Origin: Mucilaginibacter robiniae
Lineage (GTDB): Bacteria > Bacteroidota > Bacteroidia > Sphingobacteriales > Sphingobacteriaceae
Reading direction: 5' to 3'
DNA length: 64,000 nucleotides
NCBI RefSeq assembly: GCF_012849215.1
Contig: NZ_CP051682.1
Span: 1,054,001-1,118,000 of the forward strand
Under the pieces are notes generated by a model. It was not told the DNA's origin. It did no database searches and saw nothing but the letters and a program-made list of their open reading frames with translations. Of the stretch, positions 20,256-29,003 are shown piece after piece. Made by a program: the position numbers and the translations under genes. Within the stretch, counting starts at the first letter, position 1. Each line of letters begins with the position of its first letter.

Positions 20256-20897
20256 ATGGGGGATAACCGTTTTTTAGAACATAATGATTCTTTATGTAAC
20301 CATGCTCCATGCGGATTGCTAACCTTTAGAATAGATGGAACTATCTTGCACGGTAATAAAACCCTACTAAACTGGCTGAAGATAACGCAGGAGGAGCTGA
20401 CAACTACCACATTTGTCAGCTTACTAGACAATGGAGGCCGATTTTACTATCAGCTTTTTGTGCTGCCTTTGCTCAGAATGCATCATGAAGTTAATGAAAT
20501 CAGCTTCCAAATACAAAAAGAAGATGTGAATTTTTCCTGCTTGTTCAGCGCATCTGTTTTCACTGCAGGTAATAGTAAAGAAATGCAGGTTTGTGCGGTT
20601 ATCTACAAAGTAGTTGACCGGAAGAAGTATGAAGCAGAGTTGCTGCTGAAGAAAGCAAAATCAGATGCTGAAAGGCTGTTAAGTCAAGAAAGACTTCGAA
20701 TAGTAGCGCTCGCACAATCTCATTTGGTACGAGCACCATTAGCTAATATACTCGGATTGGCTGCATTGTTGCAGGATATGGAATCGGATAAGGAGATAAA
20801 GCAACTAACTGCAATGCTGCAGGAAAGTGCTAAAAAGCTTGATGTCGAAATCAGAAAAATAGTTGATGCTGCAAGTGACAATTCTCAACAAGGATAA
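20256..20897 (+). CDS. PAS domain plus histidine-kinase dimerisation (DHp) helices, no ATPase domain
   Basis: A 213-residue cytoplasmic protein. Residues about 15-120 form a PAS domain of the kind found in RsbP-like proteins (PCGLLTFRIDGTI, FYYQLFVLPLLRM). Residues 122-150 are a charged coiled-coil linker. Residues 152-205 form an H-box helical hairpin with His156 in SHLVRAPLANILG, the DHp signature of histidine kinases. The protein ends there: no N, G1 or G2 boxes of HATPase_c follow, and downstream frames contain none, so this is a natural end rather than a visible frameshift. It may accept phosphate from another kinase or act as a protein-interaction output. It follows the RsbQ-like gene by 21 bp in the same operon. 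Confidence 0.8.
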   Translation: MGDNRFLEHNDSLCNHAPCGLLTFRIDGTILHGNKTLLNWLKITQEELTTTTFVSLLDNGGRFYYQLFVLPLLRMHHEVNEISFQIQKEDVNFSCLFSASVFTAGNSKEMQVCAVIYKVVDRKKYEAELLLKKAKSDAERLLSQERLRIVALAQSHLVRAPLANILGLAALLQDMESDKEIKQLTAMLQESAKKLDVEIRKIVDAASDNSQQG

Positions 20898-21338
20898 TTG
20901 TATCAATTGGTATAAATACTATGCCTCTCTTTTTTATAGATCTCAAACCTCAATTTACCATACATTCCAGATCAAAAAGTTCAAGTGCTTCATCAAAAAA
21001 GAATCTTTGATGATAATTACACACCTTTTAGTATTAATCATAAGAAGCAAAATAGTACTAGATAACAATCTACCAATAAAGTTTACAAGCTCCCTTCCTA
21101 CTACACGATTTTATTTCGATATAGCTGATTTCTAATTAGCCATTCTCTGCCCTTACAGGATACAGCAGGACACTTGATTAATTGAAATAATTGATCTTTA
21201 CCTAACCAGTTATACTAAAGTATTCTTAAAATTTATTGTTATTCAAAAGAATAAAATGCAGCACCTGCTTTGAGCAGCAGTAGCCTTTTATTACTTGCGG
21301 TAACTGTATCTAGTTGTTAATACCTAACCAACCCATTT
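20898..21338. other. 441-bp intergenic region before GH43
   Basis: AT-rich. A 90-codon frame overlapping the end of the PAS gene has no recognisable motif and biased composition, so I do not call it. The tandem decamer at 21155-21173 lies here and the GH43 promoter should be downstream of it. Confidence 0.5.
21155..21173 (+). promoter_or_regulatory. Candidate PUL operator, tandem decamer (GH43 unit)
   Basis: ACAGGATACA is followed by GCAGGACAC: the CAGGA direct repeat with 10-bp period, in the same orientation as the gene, about 166 bp before the GH43 start. Confidence 0.55.
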
Positions 21339-22283
21339 ATGGCGAAAAATATACTTGTCATTTTACTACTAATTTTAACCGGGCTTACCCCCCATGCCCA
21401 ACCCAAAGCTACCCACGATGTGTATTTGTTTGGCTACTTTAAAGGTGGTGGAACTGACGGACTGCATTTAGCTTACAGTTATGACGGGCTAAAGTGGGAA
21501 ACTTTAAAAAATGATAGCTCTTTTTTACAGCCCGCAGTAGCTAAAGATAAACTGATGCGCGACCCTTGCATTATGAAAGGTGCAGACGGGCTTTATCATA
21601 TGGTTTGGACTGTAAGCTGGAACGATAAAGGTATTGGCTATGCCAGTTCGCCGGATTTGGTACACTGGTCGGAACAGCAGTTTCTACCTGTAATGGCACA
21701 TGAGCCTCAGGCACGTAACTGCTGGGCACCCGAAATTAATTACGATGCCGGTTCAAAAACCTACATAATTTATTGGGCCACTACCATAACCGGCCGGTTC
21801 CCGCTGGTTGATACCACCGCCGAAGCTAAATACAACCACCGACTTTATTATGTTACCACCAAAGACTTTAAAACGTACAGCCAGGCCCAACTACTTTACG
21901 AACCAGGTTACAACGTGATTGATGCCACCATTGTGTCTGATAAAAAACAATTTGTGATGTTTTTCAAGGATGAAACCCGCACACCGGTACAGAAAAACAT
22001 CAAACTGGCTTATGCCAATAAACTAACCGGGCCTTACAACAAACCCGAAAAAGCAATAACCGGCAACTACTGGGCTGAAGGCCCTACGGCTATTCAAATA
22101 AAAGGAAAGTGGATTGTGTATTTTGATCGTTACCGCGATCATCGTTACGGGGCTTTAACTTCGGATGATTTAAAGACCTGGACTGACATCTCCGACCAGC
22201 TTTCTTTACCACAAGGCATTCGCCACGGTACTGTTTTTAAAGTTACCGCTACCGACTTTAACAAACTTATTGCCAGTATTTAA
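21339..22283 (+). CDS. Secreted GH43-like five-bladed beta-propeller glycosidase
   Basis: A 314-residue protein with a signal peptide (MAKNILVILLLILTGLTPHAQ). Propeller motifs of GH43 are clear: MRDPCIMKGADGLYHMVWT, NCWAPEINYD, VIDATIVSD and WAEGPTAIQIKGKW. The Glu in AEGP corresponds to the GH43 general acid and the Asp in IDAT to the pKa-modulating Asp. The usual N-terminal catalytic base, an Asp near the first blade, is not obvious: the first blade reads HDVYLFGYFKGGG. Several GH43 subfamilies lack the canonical base. Likely substrates in this locus are beta-galactan, arabinan or short side chains of RG-I; the sugar cannot be assigned. Confidence 0.83.
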   Translation: MAKNILVILLLILTGLTPHAQPKATHDVYLFGYFKGGGTDGLHLAYSYDGLKWETLKNDSSFLQPAVAKDKLMRDPCIMKGADGLYHMVWTVSWNDKGIGYASSPDLVHWSEQQFLPVMAHEPQARNCWAPEINYDAGSKTYIIYWATTITGRFPLVDTTAEAKYNHRLYYVTTKDFKTYSQAQLLYEPGYNVIDATIVSDKKQFVMFFKDETRTPVQKNIKLAYANKLTGPYNKPEKAITGNYWAEGPTAIQIKGKWIVYFDRYRDHRYGALTSDDLKTWTDISDQLSLPQGIRHGTVFKVTATDFNKLIASI

Positions 22284-22350
22284 AGCAATACTTATGCCCA
22301 GCAATAATAGTTGGGCTTGATGCTCAACCATAAGTAGGATAACTATTTAC

Positions 22351-22370
22351 GCAGGATGGTGCAGGATACT
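22351..22370 (+). promoter_or_regulatory. Candidate PUL operator, tandem decamer (CE12-GH28 unit)
   Basis: GCAGGATGGT is immediately followed by GCAGGATACT, the cleanest copy of the 10-bp CAGGAT direct repeat in the window, 94 bp before the CE12 start and in the same orientation. Confidence 0.6.
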
Positions 22371-22463
22371 ATTACAAGACAACCTGCCTACCTTTAAATG
22401 CTTCCGAACCCAATTATACCCTGCACGTAAAATGCTTTTAACCTTAATTATTACTAAATAAAC

Positions 22464-23804
22464 ATGATTTGCTTTTACAAAAAGTTTGTCGCCGCCAGTT
22501 TAGGATTAGCTTTTGCCGTAGGTACTGCCATAGCTCAGGTACAATCTGAATTTCCTATAAAATTCAATTTGAGCAACCAGCAAGCACCTAAAGGTTATAA
22601 ACAGGTTACAACCACTACTGCATACAACAACACCACTGGTTATGGGTATGATTTTGATACCAAACCTACTGCGGTGAACCGGAAAGGTAAAGCAGAATTA
22701 ACAACTGATTTTGTAACCTCAGATAAGCCGTTCTATTTTTCGGTTAATGTACCAGAGGGTAATTACCGAGTCACTTTAACTTTAGGAGATATTAATGGAA
22801 CCAGTTTAACTACGGTAAAAGCTGAATCGCGCCGGCTGATGCTGGAGAAGGTAGCTACACAAAAAGAGCAGATTAAAAAGGTAAGCTTTATTGTTAACAT
22901 TCGTAAGCCGCAAATTAGTACCGGAGGCCGTGTAAGCCTCAAACCTCGTGAAATAGGTAAGCTGGATTGGGATGATAAACTAACATTAGAATTTAGCGAT
23001 ACCAAACCCTGTGTAGATGCTATTGAAATAGAAAAAGCCGATAACCAAACTACAATATACCTGGCTGGTAATTCTACCGTGGTTGATCAGGATGACGAAC
23101 CCTGGGCTTCATGGGGGCAAATGATTACCCGCTTTTTTAAACCAGGTGTAGCCATTGCCGACCATGCCGAATCTGGTTTATCACTAGGCAGCTTTTTAGG
23201 TAGCCATCGTTTAGATAAAATTCTAAGCTTAATTAAACCCGGCGATTACCTATTTATTGAGTTTGGCCATAACGATCAAAAAGAAAAAGGCCCCGAAGAT
23301 GGAGCCTATGGTTCTTATACACAAAGGTTCAAACTGTTTATCAACAAAGTACGCGAACGCCAGGGTATTCCGGTTATTGTGACTTCAACGGCACGCCGGT
23401 CTTTCAGTCCAGAAGGTAAAACCATAAACACCTTAGGCGACTACCCGGCGGCGGCCCGTAAAGTAGCCAGCGAAGAAAAGGTGGCTTTAATTGATTTAAA
23501 TGCTATGTCTACCCAATTTTATGATGCCTTGGGGGTTGAAAAATCTACAAAAGCCTTTGTATATTATCCAGCTTATACTTTTCCAGGTCAAGATAAACCA
23601 TTGGCTGATGATACGCACTTTAACGGGTATGGTGCTTATGAACTGGCTAAATGCGTGTTGGAAGGCATCAAAGCTAACCATTTGGGTATTGAAAAGTACA
23701 TTATTAATGCACCTACTTTCAACCCATCACAACCCGATCCGGTAGAAACTTTTAGTTTACCCTTAAGCCCTAAAAGCACTGCCATAAAGCCCGATGGCAA
23801 TTAA
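22464..23804 (+). CDS. Two-domain rhamnogalacturonan acetylesterase, CE12 (N-terminal beta-sandwich plus SGNH)
   Basis: A 446-residue protein with a signal peptide ending near TAIAQ. Residues about 27-190 form a galactose-binding-like beta-sandwich (YGYDFDTKP ... FYFSVNVPEGNYRVTLTLGD). Residues about 195-415 form an SGNH hydrolase: block I YLAGNSTVVD (Asn in place of the usual Asp before the nucleophilic Ser), block III FIEFGHNDQ, and block V DDTHFNGYGA with the catalytic Asp/His. It should remove O-acetyl groups from galacturonic acid in RG-I, opening the backbone to PL11 and GH28. The GH28 gene follows after 36 bp, so they are probably co-transcribed. It is a different architecture from the two single-domain CE12 genes at 25420-26998. 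Confidence 0.9.
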   Translation: MICFYKKFVAASLGLAFAVGTAIAQVQSEFPIKFNLSNQQAPKGYKQVTTTTAYNNTTGYGYDFDTKPTAVNRKGKAELTTDFVTSDKPFYFSVNVPEGNYRVTLTLGDINGTSLTTVKAESRRLMLEKVATQKEQIKKVSFIVNIRKPQISTGGRVSLKPREIGKLDWDDKLTLEFSDTKPCVDAIEIEKADNQTTIYLAGNSTVVDQDDEPWASWGQMITRFFKPGVAIADHAESGLSLGSFLGSHRLDKILSLIKPGDYLFIEFGHNDQKEKGPEDGAYGSYTQRFKLFINKVRERQGIPVIVTSTARRSFSPEGKTINTLGDYPAAARKVASEEKVALIDLNAMSTQFYDALGVEKSTKAFVYYPAYTFPGQDKPLADDTHFNGYGAYELAKCVLEGIKANHLGIEKYIINAPTFNPSQPDPVETFSLPLSPKSTAIKPDGN

Positions 23805-23840
23805 ATATTCCTTTATCATTACTCAACCTTACTGAAAACG

Positions 23841-25367
23841 ATGAGAAAAAAGCTTGCTCTTGTTGCTATACTTATCCATGCCTTGAGTTCTGCTTCGGCA
23901 GCAATCAAGACCAAACAGCTTCTGGTAGCTCCCGGAACGTTATCAGCAACCTCAGCCACGCTGATTTGGGATAAACCTGAACGTCAGTTAAACATCAGCC
24001 AATATCACATTATATTGAATGGAAAAGAGGTTGCAACATCTACCCAATGCAATTATACGCTTCATGACCTGCAACCTACCAAAGCTTACAACTGCATTAT
24101 TCGGTTTGAAGATAACCAGGGGAAGCTACTATCTTTTGGTAGTACAGTTAAGTTTAAAACAGCATTTACAGGAAAGATATTAAACGTAACAGATTTTGAT
24201 GCTAAAGGCGATGGCACCACCATCAACACCCAGTCTATTCAAAAAGCTATTGATGCCTGCCCCAAGGGTGGTACGGTTTTGATACCGCAAGGTACTTTTT
24301 TGAGCGGAGCCTTATTTTTAAAAAGCCATATGACTCTCGAAATAGCTAAGGGTGGCGTATTAAAAGGCAGCGTTAATGAAGCGGATTATCTCCCTTTTTA
24401 CAACAACCGTTTTGAAGGTTGGGAAATGAAGACTTATGCTAGCTTGCTTAACGCGGGGGTGATGAATAACAAAGGTGGATACGCGGTAGAACAGCTTTCT
24501 GTTAAAGGTGAAGGTACCATTAGTGGTGGTGGAAGCGCGTTAGGTAGAGCCATGATTGAAAAGAACGGCATCCGCAGCCGGGGGCGTTTAATTTGCTTAA
24601 TGAACTGCCATAATGTAGAAATACAAGGCTTGCAGATACAGGATTCTCCCTGCTGGACTATACATTACATTTACAGCAAAGGCGTAACCTGCCATGACCT
24701 AAACATAGTAAGTACTGCCCGTAATGGCGACGGATTGGATCCAGATTCATCTGACGACAGTTATATACTGAATTGCACCTTCTCTACCGGCGATGATTGT
24801 ATTGCCATCAAATCGGGCAAGAACCCGGAAGGAAATGTAATTGGAAAACCCACCAGAAATGTGAGAATTATGGATTGCGATTTTACCAAAGGTCATGGTA
24901 TTTCTATCGGCAGTGAAATGTCGGGCGGAGTAAGTAATGTTTTAGTGCAGGATTGCCATGCAGGCGCCTTATTGCATGGCTTGCAGATTAAAGGCACTAA
25001 AGAACGTGGCGGCTATGTTAAAAATATAACTGTTACGGATTGCCAGTTGCTTCAAATCACCGTCTTTTCGGCAGTAAACTATAATAACGATGGTGCACCA
25101 GCGCCGGAAGCTCCTACTTTTGAAAACTTTATTTTTAGAAATATCGATTTATCAAAAGCAGTAGTAAAAGAACCAGTTATTGATATCAACGGGTTTACAG
25201 ATCCTGGTCATCAATTACGAAATGTAACGTTTACCAACATTACTGTTCCGGAAAATGCAAAGGTTAAAATTAACAATGCCGAACAAGTGAAATTCACTGA
25301 TGTAAAATCAGCAACCGGCAATAAACCTCAGTACGTTGTTAATAACAGCAGTGCTATAACCTATTAA
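23841..25367 (+). CDS. GH28 exo-polygalacturonase-like enzyme with N-terminal fibronectin III domain
   Basis: A 508-residue protein. A signal peptide (through SSASAA) leads into an Fn3-like domain at about 25-108 (APGTLSATSATLIWDKP), then a GH28 beta-helix. All core acids are present: Asp297 in NGDGLDPDSS, Asp318/Asp319 in STGDDCIAIKSG, and His352 in KGHGISIGSE; the RIK block reads QIK. The Fn3 plus NGDGLDPDSS form is typical of exo-acting family members. It probably releases galacturonate or a digalacturonate from oligomers. Compared with the GH28 at 10363, its catalytic set is intact. The stop codon sits in a strong hairpin. Confidence 0.9.
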   Translation: MRKKLALVAILIHALSSASAAIKTKQLLVAPGTLSATSATLIWDKPERQLNISQYHIILNGKEVATSTQCNYTLHDLQPTKAYNCIIRFEDNQGKLLSFGSTVKFKTAFTGKILNVTDFDAKGDGTTINTQSIQKAIDACPKGGTVLIPQGTFLSGALFLKSHMTLEIAKGGVLKGSVNEADYLPFYNNRFEGWEMKTYASLLNAGVMNNKGGYAVEQLSVKGEGTISGGGSALGRAMIEKNGIRSRGRLICLMNCHNVEIQGLQIQDSPCWTIHYIYSKGVTCHDLNIVSTARNGDGLDPDSSDDSYILNCTFSTGDDCIAIKSGKNPEGNVIGKPTRNVRIMDCDFTKGHGISIGSEMSGGVSNVLVQDCHAGALLHGLQIKGTKERGGYVKNITVTDCQLLQITVFSAVNYNNDGAPAPEAPTFENFIFRNIDLSKAVVKEPVIDINGFTDPGHQLRNVTFTNITVPENAKVKINNAEQVKFTDVKSATGNKPQYVVNNSSAITY

Positions 25368-25382
25368 GCAGGTTATAGCACT
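25350..25382. terminator. Bidirectional hairpin between convergent GH28 and CE12 genes
   Basis: Perfect 13-bp arms, AGTGCTATAACCT at 25350-25362 and AGGTTATAGCACT at 25370-25382, with a 7-base loop. The left arm overlaps the end of the GH28 coding sequence. There is no long T-run, so this may be a stabilising hairpin as much as a terminator. Confidence 0.6.
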
Positions 25383-25419
25383 ATATAAAATAACTAACTA
25401 ATATTTTCAGCTAGTTACT

Positions 25420-26226
25420 TTAATCTTTTAAGTATTTAGCTAATTTCAATCCTTTCGTTTTTACAATGCCTGCTACCACGCTTTGGGCATTTAATATAGC
25501 ACCGGCTTCAATAGTATGAGTAGCATCTTTAGAGCCGAAATAAGCAGACTTTACCTTATCTTCACCTTCTTTGTCGTAAGTGTCGGCTATGAGCTGGTTA
25601 AGGTCGATAAAGTAAACGCCGGTTTGCTGTGCTACCTGAGCTGACCATTGGCCGTAGCTATCCACATTGTTACGGTTAATCTTACCTTCTTTCCAGCTAT
25701 TGCGTGGTATAGGCGAACAGATAATTACCGTAGCGCCTTTCTCCTTGGCATCATTTACAAATTTGCGCATGTACCAGCCATAGCTGTGTACCACTTCCTG
25801 AATTTTACGAATGGGGTTATAAATTTCTTTCTGTTCTTCGCCAACGCCTCTAATGGTGCCGCGAGCACGAGCCGTATCATCCAGCGGACTGGAATCATTG
25901 TGCCCGAACTGCATTATCACGTAATCGCCAGGTTTAACTTTTACCAGCACCTTATCCCACAAGCCTTGAGTTTGGAACGTACGACTGCTGGTACCTCCCA
26001 GTGCATCATTTTCAACCGCGATTTTGGTGGTATCGAAATAATTAACCAAGTAACTGCCCCATCCCCATAAACCGCCATCACCTTTACCTTTGCCGTTTTT
26101 TACGGTTGAATCGCCTATCAAATACAAAGTAGGCTTAGGTTTGGGTTTTAACAAAACGAAAGAGGAGCCTATAACTAAAGCTAAAAGCAAGGCAGGCCAG
26201 CTAATGTAATTACGAAGTTTATTCAT
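25420..26226 (-). CDS. Rhamnogalacturonan acetylesterase, CE12 (single domain, first of tandem pair)
   Basis: A 268-residue SGNH hydrolase with an N-terminal membrane or signal segment (ISWPALLLALVIGSSFVLL). Blocks: YLIGDSTVKNG (nucleophilic Ser), NDALGGTSSRTF, MQFGHNDSS, and DATHTIEAGA with the catalytic Asp and His. Family role: removal of 2-O/3-O acetyl groups from galacturonic acid in RG-I. It lies 4 bp after its paralogue at 26231 and is the last gene of the long minus-strand PUL operon. The leader could be an uncleaved anchor. Confidence 0.9.
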   Translation of the reverse strand: MNKLRNYISWPALLLALVIGSSFVLLKPKPKPTLYLIGDSTVKNGKGKGDGGLWGWGSYLVNYFDTTKIAVENDALGGTSSRTFQTQGLWDKVLVKVKPGDYVIMQFGHNDSSPLDDTARARGTIRGVGEEQKEIYNPIRKIQEVVHSYGWYMRKFVNDAKEKGATVIICSPIPRNSWKEGKINRNNVDSYGQWSAQVAQQTGVYFIDLNQLIADTYDKEGEDKVKSAYFGSKDATHTIEAGAILNAQSVVAGIVKTKGLKLAKYLKD

Positions 26227-26230
26227 GGTA

Positions 26231-26998
26231 TTATTTTTTCAAGTATTTGACTAAATCAATTTTGGTATTTGCCTTTAATCCCGCCACTACCGATTCGGCA
26301 TTAACTAAAGCACCGGCTTGGTTGGTATGCGTATGATCGCCAGGGAAAAACCTTTTCACCGAATCGGCTCCCCATTGGTCGTACTTATCGGCAGTAATTT
26401 GATTTAAATCAACAAAGTAAGCACCTTCCTGCTGAGCTACTTCTCTGGCCCACAAACCATAATCTTTATCGGCTCGCAACACTTTGCCTTCTCTAAACTC
26501 ATTTCTCGGTATCATGGAGAGCACTACTGGCGTGGCATGCTTAGCTTTCACATCACGAATAAACTGGCGGATGTACCAGCCATAACTATGCACCGTCTCA
26601 TGCGTACCATTGGGCCAAGTTAACTCTTTAACCTCATCACCAGTACCTTTCAACACGCCGCGGTAACCAGCTTTGGTAGTATCGGGTACACTGCCTTCAT
26701 TATGGCCAAACTGCATCATCACAAAATCGCCGGGTTTTAGCAGTGAATCTACCTTGTGCCATCGCCCCTCTTTAACAAAGGTTCGGGTACTGCGCCCGGC
26801 CATAGCATTATTGCTGATATTGATTCTGGAAGTATCGAACAACGATTTAATCATGGTGCCCCAGCCCCACTGCACCTTATCGTTATTGTGCACCGTTGAA
26901 TCGCCAATCAGAAACAGGGTGGGCTTAGGCTGAGCAGCAAATGCCCAAATGCCAACGATGGCTGCTAAAGCCAGCAGTTTGTATGGTATTTTTATCAT
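26231..26998 (-). CDS. Rhamnogalacturonan acetylesterase, CE12 (single domain, second of tandem pair)
   Basis: A 255-residue paralogue of the CE12 just downstream, with a short leader (LLALAAIVGIWAFAAQ). SGNH blocks: FLIGDSTVHNN, NNAMAGRSTRTF, MQFGHNEGS (Glu where the paralogue has Asp after the Asn), and PGDHTHTNQAGA with Asp/His. Both proteins share the HSYGWYIRQFI segment, so they arose by duplication; sequence divergence suggests different acetyl positions or oligomer lengths. It starts 106 bp after the PL11 stop, in the same direction. Confidence 0.9.
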   Translation of the reverse strand: MIKIPYKLLALAAIVGIWAFAAQPKPTLFLIGDSTVHNNDKVQWGWGTMIKSLFDTSRINISNNAMAGRSTRTFVKEGRWHKVDSLLKPGDFVMMQFGHNEGSVPDTTKAGYRGVLKGTGDEVKELTWPNGTHETVHSYGWYIRQFIRDVKAKHATPVVLSMIPRNEFREGKVLRADKDYGLWAREVAQQEGAYFVDLNQITADKYDQWGADSVKRFFPGDHTHTNQAGALVNAESVVAGLKANTKIDLVKYLKK

Positions 26999-27104
26999 AA
27001 GTAAATGACGAAGTTATTGTTTAAGCATCCTAAACTGGCTTACTGATGAAAGTACAGGTAATGTACGCAGACAAGCGCTTGTTTATTCAACTTTTATTTT
27101 GTTG

Positions 27105-29003
27105 TTATTTTTTCTTAACCAAGGTGATGTTAGGTTTGGCAGGCTTTTTCATGCCATCGCCCAAAAAGAAACTGGTGTAAGGCGGCTGGTTGTAGCCAAC
27201 ATTTTGCCAGGCAATACTTACCCGGTATTGCGGATCGTGCATGAGGGTACGAAAGCGATAGGTGGTGGGTATAGTAGTGGTGTAAATATGCAAAGCCTGA
27301 TTGTCCTGAGTTCTGAGTACTACTTCTTCGCGCCAGTCGCCAAATAAATCGGCACTTAAAGCTGGGGTAGATTTACTGCCATTGTTGGCTAAACAGCCTG
27401 TGGCGGTTAAAAGCGGGTTCATTACACTGGTGGTATAATCCCATTTGTAAACTTTATTGCCATCCAGCAATTCACGCAACAAATCACCATCCCACCATAC
27501 GGCAAAGTTCACCGACCGTGGTGATATGCCTATTTTTTCACCTTTACAGGTTTTTAATCCTTCTGTACCACCCCAGTTTTCAACGCCTGCATATCGTGGG
27601 TCGATATCAGCCGAAAGACCGCGGCCTACATCCATATCCATATCGCCTTTCCACAAAATCTCACCGGTTTTAGCATCAAAAAACGCAGTACCTATACCCT
27701 TAGCACCATCCTCCAGTTCATGTACGCCAAACACTTCCAAACCAGGGCGCGATGGATCCAGATCACTTACATGCACGGCATCACCATGCCTTAAGCCGGT
27801 AGTGTATAAACCTTTGCCATTATCATCCACACACATAGAGCCGTAAACAATTTCGTCTTTGCCATCGCCATCCACATCAGCCACCGTCAGGTTATGGTTC
27901 CCCATACCTGAGTAAGGATTATCCATATCGTGCGTATCAAACACCCACCTTGAAGTTAATTTATGGTTTTGCCAATCCCAGGCGGCTAAAACAGTACGAC
28001 CGTAATAGCCCCGGCACATCACCACGCTGGGGTGTATGCCATCCAGATAAGCGATGCAAGCCAAAAATCGGTCAACACGATTGCCGTAACTATCATTACC
28101 GCCGTTACCCCCCTTGCCACCCCATTTGCTGATATCGCCCCGGGCTGGGATATAATCGGTAGTAGCCAATGCAGCACCTGTACGGCCATCAAATATGGTA
28201 AAGTATTCAGGCCCCTCTAAAATTCGCCCTTGGTTATTGGCATAACGCTTGGTGGAATCACCTATCACTTTGCCCCGGCCATCTATAGTTCCGTCGGCTG
28301 TTTTACAGGCAATTTCAGCAATACCATCACCATCCAGATCATATACCATAAACTGCGTATAGTGTGCGCCTTCGCGAATGTTGTGCCCCAAATTAATCTG
28401 CCACAAAAAAGTACCATCCAGCTTGTAAGCCTGTAAAATAGACGGATCGGTTAACCCCGATTGTGAATTATCTCTACCCCTGCCAGTTTGATGAATTACA
28501 ATCTCGTACTCACCATCACCATCCAGGTCACCTACTGAAGCATCATTAGGTGTGTAGCCTTGCGGTGTGCGCAAAGGCACGCTGAGGTAAGGCTGCGCTG
28601 TAGCATTGGCCTTCAACATGCAAGGCTTACCAGCGGCTTCTTCATGCCCGTTCACCACAGCCTTTACAAACCAAGTGTTGCTTTGGGTGCTATCCACACC
28701 GGCTTCCGTAAAGTTGGTACCACCGGTAAGTGGTTGCGGATTTAATTTTATCGCTTGCCGGTTGCCGGTTTGGTGATATAGGTTGTAAGCTATATTATCA
28801 AGCTCAGTTCCCAGCATACGCCAGCTTAAAAACACCTTGCCTTGTCCCTCGTTAACGGCAATTAAACCGCGATCCAGATTTTCCATCTGTTTTTGGGCGG
28901 AGCTAACCAAACAGCTGCTTACCAGCGTTGTGGTTACTACAGCTGCTGCCAAATACTTTTTTAAGTTTAAAACCGGTATTGTGTAAAGCATTTCAACGTT
29001 CAA
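27105..29003 (-). CDS. Rhamnogalacturonan endolyase, PL11 (YesW-like)
   Basis: A 632-residue protein matching PL11 eight-bladed propeller lyases. The N-terminus has a signal region with a possible lipobox (TLVSSCLVSS); the likelier start is the Met at 28991 (MLYTIPVLNLKKY). Family segments: ENLDRGLIAVNEGQGKVFLSWR, NDASVGDLDGDGEYEIV, YDLDGDGIAEIACK, MGNHNLTVADVDGDGKDEI, with Ca-binding DxDxDG loops in several blades. It cleaves the Rha-GalA bond of the RG-I backbone by beta-elimination, creating the unsaturated ends used by GH105. A surface location is suggested by the Cys and by direct adjacency to SusD, whose stop codon abuts its first ATG. Confidence 0.93.
   Translation of the reverse strand: MNVEMLYTIPVLNLKKYLAAAVVTTTLVSSCLVSSAQKQMENLDRGLIAVNEGQGKVFLSWRMLGTELDNIAYNLYHQTGNRQAIKLNPQPLTGGTNFTEAGVDSTQSNTWFVKAVVNGHEEAAGKPCMLKANATAQPYLSVPLRTPQGYTPNDASVGDLDGDGEYEIVIHQTGRGRDNSQSGLTDPSILQAYKLDGTFLWQINLGHNIREGAHYTQFMVYDLDGDGIAEIACKTADGTIDGRGKVIGDSTKRYANNQGRILEGPEYFTIFDGRTGAALATTDYIPARGDISKWGGKGGNGGNDSYGNRVDRFLACIAYLDGIHPSVVMCRGYYGRTVLAAWDWQNHKLTSRWVFDTHDMDNPYSGMGNHNLTVADVDGDGKDEIVYGSMCVDDNGKGLYTTGLRHGDAVHVSDLDPSRPGLEVFGVHELEDGAKGIGTAFFDAKTGEILWKGDMDMDVGRGLSADIDPRYAGVENWGGTEGLKTCKGEKIGISPRSVNFAVWWDGDLLRELLDGNKVYKWDYTTSVMNPLLTATGCLANNGSKSTPALSADLFGDWREEVVLRTQDNQALHIYTTTIPTTYRFRTLMHDPQYRVSIAWQNVGYNQPPYTSFFLGDGMKKPAKPNITLVKKK

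Noticed and set aside
20863..21135. 90-codon frame overlapping the end of the PAS/DHp gene
   Set aside because: Composition looks like translated AT-rich non-coding DNA, it has no HATPase motif, and so it is not a broken C-terminal half of a kinase.
27071..27082. ACAAGCGCTTGT perfect 12-bp palindrome between PL11 and CE12
   Set aside because: Single occurrence without loop, T-run or promoter context; may be chance.
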